In this document: piece after piece, positions 21,834-29,477 of the stretch
Layout of the letters: each line of letters starts with the position of its first letter
Position numbering within the stretch: position 1 is the stretch's first letter
Source of the DNA: Bin87 sp964347975
GTDB lineage: Bacteria; Chloroflexota; Dehalococcoidia; Lucifugimonadales; UBA3495
Reading direction: 5' to 3'
Assembly (NCBI GenBank): GCA_964347975.1
Contig: CAYGAY010000005.1
Coordinates: 62,001 to 126,000 of the forward strand
Length of the DNA: 64,000 bases
Notes under the pieces: generated by a model
What the model was told of the DNA's origin: nothing
The model's database searches: none
Seen by the model: the letters and a program-made list of their open reading frames with translations, nothing else
Translations under genes and position numbers: made by a program

Positions 21834-24683
21834 ATGACCCCGCAGGAGTTCATCGCCAAGTGGCGCCGCAGCCGAGGGCAGGAATCCGCCGGCGCGCAGG
21901 AATGGTTCCTTGACCTGTGCCGCGTGGTGGAGCACCCCACGCCGGCGGAGCTCGACTCGCGGCAGGAGTGGTACACCTTCGAGCGCTCGGTGCGCGAATC
22001 CACCGGACGCCGTGGCCGCGCCGACGTGTACAAGCGCGGCTACTTCGCCTGGGAGTTCAAGGGGCTGCACCGGGATTTGGACGAGGCGTATCGCCAACTG
22101 CTGCGCTACCGAGAAGCGTTGAACAACCCGCCTCTACTGGTGGCGTCCGATTTCCAGACCATCCGAATACATACCAACTTCACTAACAAGGTGTCCGTCG
22201 TCCATGAGATTCGGTTGGATAACCTGCACGAACCAGAATGGCTGGACGTACTGCGCCGGGTCTTTCACGAACCTGAGACACTGGAACCGGACATCACTCC
22301 CAACGACGTCACTGAGGCCACCGCCAACACTTTCGCCGCCATCGCTCAATCAATGCGCCAGCGCGGCGCCGACCCGCTGGAGGTCGCCCGGTTCCTGAAT
22401 CGGCTGGTGTTCTGCTTTTTCGCGCAGGACGTGGGGTTGCTGCCGGAACGGGTACTATCGAGGCTTTGCGAAAATTACCAGTCCAACCCTGCTGAGTTCG
22501 ACCGGGGCGTGCGGGAGTTGTTCCTGCGCATGAACGAGGGCGGACGGTTCGGTTTTAACCCAATTCGCCATTTCAATGGCGATTTGTTCAAAAAGCCGGA
22601 CACCGTTCTGATGGAACTTTCCGAACTGGAACGGCTGGCCGAAGCTACCGAACGAAACTGGGCACACATTGAGCCATCCATATTCGGCACGTTGTTTGAG
22701 CGGGTGGTTGATCCGGACAAGGAAGTCCTGATTGGCGCGGAATACACCACCGAGGCGGACATCCTTACCGTGGTCGAGCCGGTGATGATGCGTCCCTTAC
22801 AGGCCGAATGGTACCGAGTGGAAGCCGAGGTCGCCGTGATGATGATGCCGGGCGACCAGCGGGACGATGCCCGGATTCGCCAGGCGCTCCAGGACTTTCA
22901 GGGGAGGCTGTCCTCAGTGCGGGTACTGGATCCGGCCTGTGGCAGCGGCAACTTCCTGTACGTTGCTTTACGGCAACTTCACGACTTAGAAAAGACGGTG
23001 CTGACGCGGGCCGCCGACCTGGGGCTGCGCGGATTTTTGCCCGAAGTATCGCCGGAGCAATGCTGCGGCATCGAACTCAACGAGTACGCCAGCAACCTGG
23101 CCCGTACCGCCCTCTGGATTGGGCATCTGCAATGGCTGATTGAAAACGGCCACCAATACAACCGGGAGCCTATCTTGGGTTCCTTGAACACCATTGAGTG
23201 CCGCGACGCGATCGTTGATATGACCGACCCGGAGCGGCCGGCGGAACCGGAATGGCCGGGGGCGGACTACATTGTGGGCAACCCGCCTTTCCTGGGTCAC
23301 GTTCCCTTCCGGGAACGCCTAGGCGACCAATACGCCGACGCGATTTATGCCCTTTACGGCAACCGCATTCCCAACTCCAGCGACCTGTGCTGCTACTGGT
23401 TTGAAAAGACACGCGCAATGATTGAGGCCGGCGACGCGAAGCGGGCCGGGCTGCTGGCGACGCAGGCGATACGGTTCCAGTCCAACCGAGCGGCGCTGGA
23501 GCGAATCAAGGAAACGGGCGACATATTCAACGTGGTGTCAGACCAAGAATGGAAGCCCAACGACCCACCGGACAGCAGCGAAAACGGCAACGGCGAAAGC
23601 CACAGCCATGACACCGGAAACGGAGCCAATGGCAACGGTAATGGCCAAAACGGCATACGTCCGCCGGCCAACGTCCATATTTCCATCATCTGCTTTGACG
23701 ACGGGAGCGAGACGACGCGCTCGTTGGACGGTGAGCGTGTCAACAACATCAACCCCGATCTCACCGGCGGAGCGGACTTGACGCGGGCCCGGCGGCTGGC
23801 GGAGAACGCCGGCGTCAGCTTTATGGGCGACATCAAGGTTGGCCCCTTCGAAATCACCCGCGAGGTTGCCGAAGCGATGCTGCGCCAGCCCAACCCCCAC
23901 GGGCGGCCCAACAGCGACGTCATCAAACGCTGGATGATAGGACGGGACATTAATCAGGTATCCCGCGATATGTGGATAATAGACTTCGGCGTTGATATGT
24001 CTGAAGAGGATGCTGCATTGTATGAAGTGCCTTTTGAGTATGTCGTTGCTAACGTAAAGCCGGAGCGAATCAAGAACAGAATGCCCCGCCGGGCGGAACG
24101 TTGGTGGCTGCATGGTTCAGCAGCTCCGCAGATGCGCCAGGCATTAGTCGGCTTGCCCCGGTATATCGGCACCAGCCTAACTTCACGGCACCGCATATTT
24201 GCCTACATTGACGGCGACGTTCTGCCCGACGCAACCATTATCATATTCGCACGGGATGACGACTATTTCTTTGGCGTACTGCAAAGCCGGATACATCTGG
24301 CTTGGGCGTCGGGAACGGGGACGCAGTTAGAGGACAGGCCGCGCTACACGCCCACCACCTGCTTTGAAACCTTCCCGTTCCCGGAACCAACCGACGAGCA
24401 GCGGACGGCTATCGCCACCGCCGCCTACGAGCTGAACCGGCTGCGGGAGAATTGGCTTAACCCCACCGATTTGTTCGGCAATGCGGCGCTGGACGCCGAC
24501 CAGTTGCGCCGCCGGACCCTAACCAACCTGTACAACCAGTACCCGGCGTGGCTGGCCAACGCCCACGAGCGTCTGGACGCGGCGGTGGCGGACGCCTACG
24601 GCTGGCCGGCGGACTTGCCCGAAGGGGAGGCGCTGGAACGACTGCTGGCCCTGAACCTGGAACGCGCTGCGAGCGAGGGCTGA
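21834..24683 (+). CDS. MmeI-type (type IIL/IIG) single-chain restriction-modification enzyme
   Basis: This 949-residue protein joins nuclease, helical spacer, DNA adenine methylase and target recognition domain. The N-terminal nuclease has Asp64, Glu74 and Lys76 (RADVYKRGYFAWEFKG), the same D-x9-E-x-K spacing as MmeI. After a helical connector comes EYTTEADI, then methylase motif I LDPACGSGNFLY (from about residue 365) and motif IV NPPF (483-486). A target-recognition-like region begins around 650 and shows RWMIGRDINQ and CFETFPFP. A Gly/Asn-rich insert with GNGANGNGNGQNG lies at about residues 583-607, between motif IV and the recognition region, which is unusual. All catalytic residues are present, so it looks active. 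No separate specificity or nuclease gene is nearby. Confidence 0.88.
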   Translation: MTPQEFIAKWRRSRGQESAGAQEWFLDLCRVVEHPTPAELDSRQEWYTFERSVRESTGRRGRADVYKRGYFAWEFKGLHRDLDEAYRQLLRYREALNNPPLLVASDFQTIRIHTNFTNKVSVVHEIRLDNLHEPEWLDVLRRVFHEPETLEPDITPNDVTEATANTFAAIAQSMRQRGADPLEVARFLNRLVFCFFAQDVGLLPERVLSRLCENYQSNPAEFDRGVRELFLRMNEGGRFGFNPIRHFNGDLFKKPDTVLMELSELERLAEATERNWAHIEPSIFGTLFERVVDPDKEVLIGAEYTTEADILTVVEPVMMRPLQAEWYRVEAEVAVMMMPGDQRDDARIRQALQDFQGRLSSVRVLDPACGSGNFLYVALRQLHDLEKTVLTRAADLGLRGFLPEVSPEQCCGIELNEYASNLARTALWIGHLQWLIENGHQYNREPILGSLNTIECRDAIVDMTDPERPAEPEWPGADYIVGNPPFLGHVPFRERLGDQYADAIYALYGNRIPNSSDLCCYWFEKTRAMIEAGDAKRAGLLATQAIRFQSNRAALERIKETGDIFNVVSDQEWKPNDPPDSSENGNGESHSHDTGNGANGNGNGQNGIRPPANVHISIICFDDGSETTRSLDGERVNNINPDLTGGADLTRARRLAENAGVSFMGDIKVGPFEITREVAEAMLRQPNPHGRPNSDVIKRWMIGRDINQVSRDMWIIDFGVDMSEEDAALYEVPFEYVVANVKPERIKNRMPRRAERWWLHGSAAPQMRQALVGLPRYIGTSLTSRHRIFAYIDGDVLPDATIIIFARDDDYFFGVLQSRIHLAWASGTGTQLEDRPRYTPTTCFETFPFPEPTDEQRTAIATAAYELNRLRENWLNPTDLFGNAALDADQLRRRTLTNLYNQYPAWLANAHERLDAAVADAYGWPADLPEGEALERLLALNLERAASEG

Positions 24684-24708
24684 CCAGCGGATTGCGCTTC
24701 GTCGCCGG

Positions 24709-25941
24709 CTAAACCGGCAGTATCGGCGGCGCTTCTTCGGGCAGCGGCACATCGCGCAGCGAAAGATGGCTGCCGTCGGTGAACCAGGGATTGCGCGGGT
24801 CGCGGGAAGGCAACTGGACGGTGGCCATGCCGGGAGCGGTCACTTCCCCGCGCTGGTTTTCGGCCCAGATATCCACGTCCACCAGGGCATTGCCGTTGTG
24901 GAGGTACTTTCGGGCGACGCGGCCCTTGCAGAACTGGGTGTCGCCATAGACGTTGAAGCGACGGGTTTCCACGCGCAGCCGCTTGAGGAAAGCGTCATCG
25001 CCCATCCAGTTGGTCATCAGCGTGCCCAGCCACGATACCCGCTGGGGGCCGTAGTCGTAGGCTCCCGGCACTCCGACGGCTTCGGCCACGGAATCGCGCA
25101 GATGCCCAATGCCAGTGTACTCCAGGCCCCCGCCGGATTCGGGGTTGCGGAAGAAGTGATTGGGGTGTCGCATAGCCTCTCGGAGCAGAACGCCGTGAGC
25201 GCTGGAGCGTCCGGTGCCCACCAGGAACGCGCTTACGTCCTGCAACGACAGGGGGCCGCGCACTACGGTGGGCAGTTCCTCCCCGATTTCGGTGTCCTCC
25301 CAATAGCGGGGCTGACCGCCTCGGGCAGTTTCGTTCAACACCTGCTCGTCAATGGCGGCCAGTTCGTCCTCGGTGTACTCGTGACGCTTGGGCACGTCGG
25401 CGTACTTGCCGCGCTCCCTTGAGGCGCGGCGCTGGTGGCGGGTGCACCAGCCGACCACGCGGGCCACTACCTCGTCCCGCTGGTTGGAGTAGATGGTCTC
25501 CACGTACTGAATGACCAATCGTCCCGAATAGGCGCTCTGTTTTTCCTGCACGTCCAGCACCCGCTCCACGCAGTTGACGGCATCGCCGGGACGCAGCGCC
25601 CGGAAGAACTCCCAGTCGTTGCCGGCAAAGAACCCATGTACGCCGGGCAAACCCCAGCGGGTCCGCCCCGACCAGTGCCGCATATAGGGAGCGCAGGGAT
25701 GGCCGACGACGCTGCCATACTTGGAGTAGGCCGCATATTCCTGGTCGCGGAACAGCGGGTTGGCATCACCAATGCCGTTGACGAAGTTGAGCATGGTGTC
25801 CAGGTTCGCCTGCCGGACATATTGCTCCGTCCGCATTCGCACGCCAATCATGGCGCGGGCGGCGGCCAGGGCCTCATCGGATATGCCGCCCTCCACTTCC
25901 GGGAGGGTCTCGACAACCTGCTGTTGGGGTTGTTGTGTCAT
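24709..25941 (-). CDS. MaoC-type double hot-dog (R)-enoyl-CoA hydratase-like protein
   Basis: A 410-residue protein with two hot-dog folds: an N-terminal FAS1-like dehydratase domain (about 30-180; YVRQANLDTMLNFVNGIGD, NPLFRDQEYA) and a C-terminal MaoC-like half (about 215-390; YWEDTEIGEELPTVVRGPLS, NVYGDTQFCKGRV). Such proteins hydrate enoyl-CoA or mesaconyl-CoA-like esters. The catalytic Asp-His pair of MaoC hydratases is not obvious in standard form, so the exact reaction is open. It is the last gene of the operon that begins at 29354 and starts within the stop of the preceding membrane protein gene (ATGA). Confidence 0.8.
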   Translation of the reverse strand: MTQQPQQQVVETLPEVEGGISDEALAAARAMIGVRMRTEQYVRQANLDTMLNFVNGIGDANPLFRDQEYAAYSKYGSVVGHPCAPYMRHWSGRTRWGLPGVHGFFAGNDWEFFRALRPGDAVNCVERVLDVQEKQSAYSGRLVIQYVETIYSNQRDEVVARVVGWCTRHQRRASRERGKYADVPKRHEYTEDELAAIDEQVLNETARGGQPRYWEDTEIGEELPTVVRGPLSLQDVSAFLVGTGRSSAHGVLLREAMRHPNHFFRNPESGGGLEYTGIGHLRDSVAEAVGVPGAYDYGPQRVSWLGTLMTNWMGDDAFLKRLRVETRRFNVYGDTQFCKGRVARKYLHNGNALVDVDIWAENQRGEVTAPGMATVQLPSRDPRNPWFTDGSHLSLRDVPLPEEAPPILPV

Positions 25942-26303
25942 ACTAATAGCCCTCGGACGGTATTATCGGTGATCTCAAATGCTCCAAAAATGAACATCAA
26001 CGCAACGTAAAATATCTCCAGGAGCATAAAAAATAGAGGGCCATCCCCAATTTGTTGGCCGCTCACTGGAATAGTCTGTTTGAAAACCCGGCGAACCGAT
26101 TCAACCAAAAGAAGGTAATGGACGATGGCCGCCCCCGCGAACAGATACTTGATGGCAACTAGCGGCGGGACTTGAGAGCCTGGCCCCAACCTTATGACGT
26201 CTTTGTGCAGGTCGGACCCGAAAAGTCCGAAACCTATGATTGCGGTCGCGATAGTCAATATTGCTACCGCTTGCTTTTGGTAGTAAGCGGACTGTGGATT
26301 CAT
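25938..26303 (-). CDS. Small integral membrane protein, unknown
   Basis: From the ATG at 26303 the product has 121 residues (MNPQSAYYQKQAVAIL...). I see about three hydrophobic segments: AVAILTIATAIIGFGLF, LVAIKYLFAGAAIVHYLLLV and FFMLLEIFYVALMFIFGAF. No known family is recognised. The stop overlaps the MaoC start by four bases and the preceding membrane protein gene ends 22 bases upstream, so it is an operon member. Confidence 0.65.
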   Translation of the reverse strand: MNPQSAYYQKQAVAILTIATAIIGFGLFGSDLHKDVIRLGPGSQVPPLVAIKYLFAGAAIVHYLLLVESVRRVFKQTIPVSGQQIGDGPLFFMLLEIFYVALMFIFGAFEITDNTVRGLLV

Positions 26304-26325
26304 AGCGCCGCCTGCGACCGTTTCT

Positions 26326-26592
26326 TCACTCTTGCCGCCGTCCACGACGAACGCCACTTACCAAGTAGGCAAGCGCGGCAAACGTCGCCACCGGCGTAAT
26401 TGTCATGGCCAACCAAATGGCCGGATAGTAAGGCATTCGATACAAAGCATAAGCAGTGAGTGTGGTTGCTGCCAAGCCGAACATCAGAGACAGCATGGCC
26501 CCCAAACCAGGCATGGTCAGTAGGAAATTATGATTTTTCATTCGTACCGTCTCCGATAGGTCAGGCGATGCCAACTGCCGTCGCCCGTTCAT
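26326..26592 (-). CDS. Small two-helix membrane protein, unknown
   Basis: An 88-residue protein with hydrophobic segments MPGLGAMLSLMFGLAATTL and YPAIWLAMTITPVATFAAL and a basic tail VRRGRRQE. The ATG at 26592 follows the CaiB stop by one base; an ATG at 26541 (MKNHNFLL) is an alternative start. No family recognised. It sits between CoA-transferase and MaoC genes and may serve transport or membrane tethering, which is speculative. Confidence 0.6.
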   Translation of the reverse strand: MNGRRQLASPDLSETVRMKNHNFLLTMPGLGAMLSLMFGLAATTLTAYALYRMPYYPAIWLAMTITPVATFAALAYLVSGVRRGRRQE

Positions 26593-26593
26593 C

Positions 26594-27847
26594 CTAATAT
26601 ACCACCTGCCGCTCCTCTAACTCGGCCAGTTCGCTCTCGCTCAACCCCAGCGTTCCGCACAATACCTGCCGGTTGTGCTCGCCCAGCAGCGGGGCGTGGC
26701 GCCGTACTGACGAAGGGGTTTTGCTCAGGCCCCACATCAGGTTGAAAATGGGTTCGGCTCCCAGGGACGGATGGTCAATATCGTTGTAGAGGCCCCGCTC
26801 CATGAAGTGGGGGTGGAAGAGCCGTTCCGCCGCGCTTAACACCGGCGCGGCGGCCACGCCATGTCGTTGCAGCAGGTCAGCAAGCGTGTCGGCGTCGTGC
26901 TGGGCCGTCCATTGGGAAAGCAGCGCATCCAGCTCCCGCCGGTGTCGCTGACGACGATACTGGCTGCGGAACCGGTCGTCGTTGGCCCACGCCGGGTTGC
27001 CCATCGCAGTTACCAGACTCTGCCATTCGCTCTCCGACGCGACGGCGATGGATGCCCACTTGTCCTCGCCGGCGCAGGGGTAGTTTCCATATGGGACCAT
27101 CGTAGGATCATAGTTTCCGCGAGGCTGCAAGGAGCGCCCGGTGAGAGCGTGTTCCATCAGCCCGACCCCTTGCGTAGCCACCGTGGCCCGCAACATGGAC
27201 ACGTCGATGTATTGCCCCTGCCCGGTTCGCTGGCGGTTGTACAGGGCGGCGACGATGGCGAACACGGCGTGCAGCGCGCCGCAGATGTCGCCAAAGGCGT
27301 GCTTGAGCCCCAGCGGCCCGCCGCCCTCGTAGCCCATGGCGCTGTCCAACCCCGACAGCGAGCCGATGGACGGCGCGTAGGCCCGCAAGTCCCGCAGCGG
27401 CCCTTCCTGGCCGGTGGAAGAAATGGATGCCATGATGATGTCAGGTTTGACGCCGCGCAGGGTCTCATACCCCAGCCCGAGCCGGTCCATCACGCCGGGT
27501 GAGTAATTCTCGATCACGACGTCGCAGCGCGCGGCGAGCCGTTTTGCCAGTTCCACCGCATCCGGTTCGCTGATGTTCAGCGTAACGCTGAGCTTGCCTC
27601 GGTTCACGTTGTGGAACATGGGGTTCTGCTCCGGGTCGGGCTGATCGCCGGCGATGGGCCGGCCCATGCGCATATAATCCAGACGTTGCCGGGTTTCTAC
27701 CTTGACAACCTCGGCCCCCATGTCGGCCAGGACCATGCCGGGCAGCGCGCCGGCCAGTACCCAGCCGAAGTCCAGCGCCCGGAATCCGGCCAGTATGCCC
27801 TGGTTTGCTGAAGTGGCGTTGCCGTCCCCGTTTGTCGATGAGGTCAT
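26594..27847 (-). CDS. CaiB/BaiF class III CoA-transferase with catalytic Asp
   Basis: A 417-residue CoA-transferase. It has ALDFGWVLAGALPGMVLADM, GAEVVKVETRQRLDYMRMG, LSVTLNISEPDAVELAKRL, and the catalytic Asp187 in HAFGDICGALHAVFA, followed by TGQGQYIDVSMLRA. The C-terminus LGEHNRQVLCGTLGLSESE is typical. A paralogue without the Asp (28149-29354) lies two genes upstream in the same operon, which suggests a heteromeric enzyme like the benzylsuccinate CoA-transferase BbsEF. Acid and CoA donor are unknown. Confidence 0.9.
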   Translation of the reverse strand: MTSSTNGDGNATSANQGILAGFRALDFGWVLAGALPGMVLADMGAEVVKVETRQRLDYMRMGRPIAGDQPDPEQNPMFHNVNRGKLSVTLNISEPDAVELAKRLAARCDVVIENYSPGVMDRLGLGYETLRGVKPDIIMASISSTGQEGPLRDLRAYAPSIGSLSGLDSAMGYEGGGPLGLKHAFGDICGALHAVFAIVAALYNRQRTGQGQYIDVSMLRATVATQGVGLMEHALTGRSLQPRGNYDPTMVPYGNYPCAGEDKWASIAVASESEWQSLVTAMGNPAWANDDRFRSQYRRQRHRRELDALLSQWTAQHDADTLADLLQRHGVAAAPVLSAAERLFHPHFMERGLYNDIDHPSLGAEPIFNLMWGLSKTPSSVRRHAPLLGEHNRQVLCGTLGLSESELAELEERQVVY

Positions 27848-27859
27848 GATCCGGTTTTC

Positions 27860-28117
27860 CTATGTGTGTCGCGGCGGCACGATCCATGCCGCCACCGCCG
27901 GCATCACGGCGAGCGCGCCCGCCGCCGCAATCTTGGTGTAGTTGCCGCCATAAACCAGGCTCAGCGTCCACAGCAGCGCAAACGCGATGGCGCCGACAAT
28001 GACGCCGGCGATGATAATCACGTCGGGCCGGTGGTTTTTGCGCAGCGCGATCTGCCGGGCAATCAGGCAACTGCCCAGGAACACCACGACGCAAATGATG
28101 GCGATGCGGACCAACAT
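27860..28117 (-). CDS. Small membrane protein between two CaiB genes, unknown
   Basis: An 85-residue protein with three hydrophobic stretches: IAIICVVVFLGSCLIA, VIIIAGVIVGAIAFALLWTL and IAAAGALAVMPAVAAWIV. It is separated by 12 bases from the downstream CaiB gene and by 31 bases from the upstream one, so it is co-transcribed. I do not recognise a family. Confidence 0.6.
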   Translation of the reverse strand: MLVRIAIICVVVFLGSCLIARQIALRKNHRPDVIIIAGVIVGAIAFALLWTLSLVYGGNYTKIAAAGALAVMPAVAAWIVPPRHT

Positions 28118-28129
28118 ACTGCTATCTTA

Positions 28130-28159
28130 CCCGTCAGATTATGACCCGTCAGATTATGC
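28130..28159 (+). repeat. 15-bp tandem duplication across the CaiB stop codon
   Basis: ACCCGTCAGATTATG is repeated twice in tandem (28130-28144 and 28145-28159). On the minus strand it spans the last codons and stop of the CaiB gene, producing a second copy of the ATAATCTGA end just downstream. Confidence 0.8.
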
Positions 28160-29354
28160 CGGTTTGATAGAGCTTGACGAGTTCCTCGCCGGTATAACCG
28201 AGTTCGTCGCACAGCACGTCTCGATTGTGTTGTCCCAGGGTCGGCGCTGGCGAATGGGACGCTACATCGACTTCACTGAGACGGTACGGCAAGCCGGGGT
28301 AGGCCACCGGGCCGGTATCGTCGCGCTCGATGACTACGAACCAATCAGCCAGCGAAGGGTCGGCGCGCACTTCGTCGTAGGTGCGTACCGGAGCCAACGG
28401 GATGCGATGCTCCAGGGCGATTTCGAGCAGTTCCGCCTTGGTGTAGTCGGCCAGCCAGGCTTCGACGTAGCCGTCCACCTCGTCGGCGTACAAGTTGTTC
28501 ATCGTCGTGCGGTTGCGCAAACGCGGTTCTTGCGACCATTCCGGATTGCCCATTACCTGCAGGAGGCGACCCCATTGCCGGCCTTCGGGTGAACCAACAA
28601 AGATGTGCCCATCCTTGCAGCGCAGGATACAGTTGGGGTAGGGAAAATCCAGGGCATGGTGACCGGTGCGCCGGGTTACGCGCCACTCGTACACGGCCAT
28701 CAGCGCCTCCGGTCCGTTGTACAGGCCGGCCATGGTCTCCGCCTCGGCAATATCGATGTGCTGCCCGCCGTGCCGCTCGCGGCCCAGCAGCGCCATCACG
28801 ATGGCAGACGCGGCCGCCATGCCGGCGAAGTAACCAACCGCTGGCGTCCCGAAAGTCAGCGGCTCCCGGTCGGCTTCGCCCAGTCCTTCGCAGATGCCGC
28901 CGGCCGCCGCAAGGTTGATGTCGTAAGCCTTGTAATCCCGCCAGGGGCCGGACAAGCCCCACGGACTGATGCTGGCCATTACCAGGTTGGGGTTGTCAGC
29001 CGCCAGCGCGTCGTAATCCAGTCCCAGCCGCTCCATATCGGCCGGCGGCACGTTGTGCACCACCACGTCGCTCGCAATGGCGAGGCGGCGCAGGATGCTG
29101 CGCCCGGTGGGCGTCTCCAGGTTGGCGGTAATGCCCTGCTTATTGGCGTTGAGGTAGAGGAACAGGCCGCTGCGTTCCGGGTGAGGCGCATCAGCGGGCC
29201 AGGGGCCATAACGACGGGCAGGTTCGCCCAACCCTGGAGGTTCCAGTTTGGTAACGGTCGCGCCAGCGTCGGCCAGCAGCTTGCCGCAGTAGGGCGCGGA
29301 GAGCATGGAGCCGACTTCGAGCACGCGGAGGCCGGAGAGGAGGGAGTAGGTCAT
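28149..29354 (-). CDS. CaiB/BaiF class III CoA-transferase homologue lacking the catalytic Asp
   Basis: A 401-residue CaiB-family protein with SGLRVLEVGSMLSAPYCGKL, LADAGATVTKLEPPG and a C-terminal LGQHNRDVLCDELGYTGEEL. In the segment that should hold the catalytic Asp it reads TFGTPAVGYFAGMAAASA (about residues 165-182) with no acidic residue, and TGxGQ is changed to HGGQ. Such Asp-less paralogues act as the non-catalytic half of heteromeric class III transferases. It is the first gene of the operon that also contains an Asp-bearing CaiB. Confidence 0.85.
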   Translation of the reverse strand: MTYSLLSGLRVLEVGSMLSAPYCGKLLADAGATVTKLEPPGLGEPARRYGPWPADAPHPERSGLFLYLNANKQGITANLETPTGRSILRRLAIASDVVVHNVPPADMERLGLDYDALAADNPNLVMASISPWGLSGPWRDYKAYDINLAAAGGICEGLGEADREPLTFGTPAVGYFAGMAAASAIVMALLGRERHGGQHIDIAEAETMAGLYNGPEALMAVYEWRVTRRTGHHALDFPYPNCILRCKDGHIFVGSPEGRQWGRLLQVMGNPEWSQEPRLRNRTTMNNLYADEVDGYVEAWLADYTKAELLEIALEHRIPLAPVRTYDEVRADPSLADWFVVIERDDTGPVAYPGLPYRLSEVDVASHSPAPTLGQHNRDVLCDELGYTGEELVKLYQTGII

Positions 29355-29424
29355 GGTTTCAAATTTCCCGCGGAACCGGAGTGGCTACCGGCATGGGCCA
29401 GTTGGATGGCGCTGTCGCGGCCTC

Positions 29425-29433
29425 TGCTAAAAT
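29425..29433 (+). promoter_or_regulatory. Candidate extended -10 promoter of the zinc-ribbon methylase
   Basis: TGCTAAAAT, 45 bases before the ATG at 29478. No convincing -35 is visible. It matches the TGCTAnAAT pattern used upstream of several genes here. Confidence 0.4.
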
Positions 29434-29477
29434 GCTCGACGCAGTCTGCCGCTAACAAAAGCGCGGGGGATTCCCTG

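Noticed and set aside
28605..29477. Upstream extension of the zinc-ribbon methylase frame
   Set aside because: It is antisense to the CaiB gene; a promoter-like TGCTAAAAT and the ATG at 29478 give a better start.
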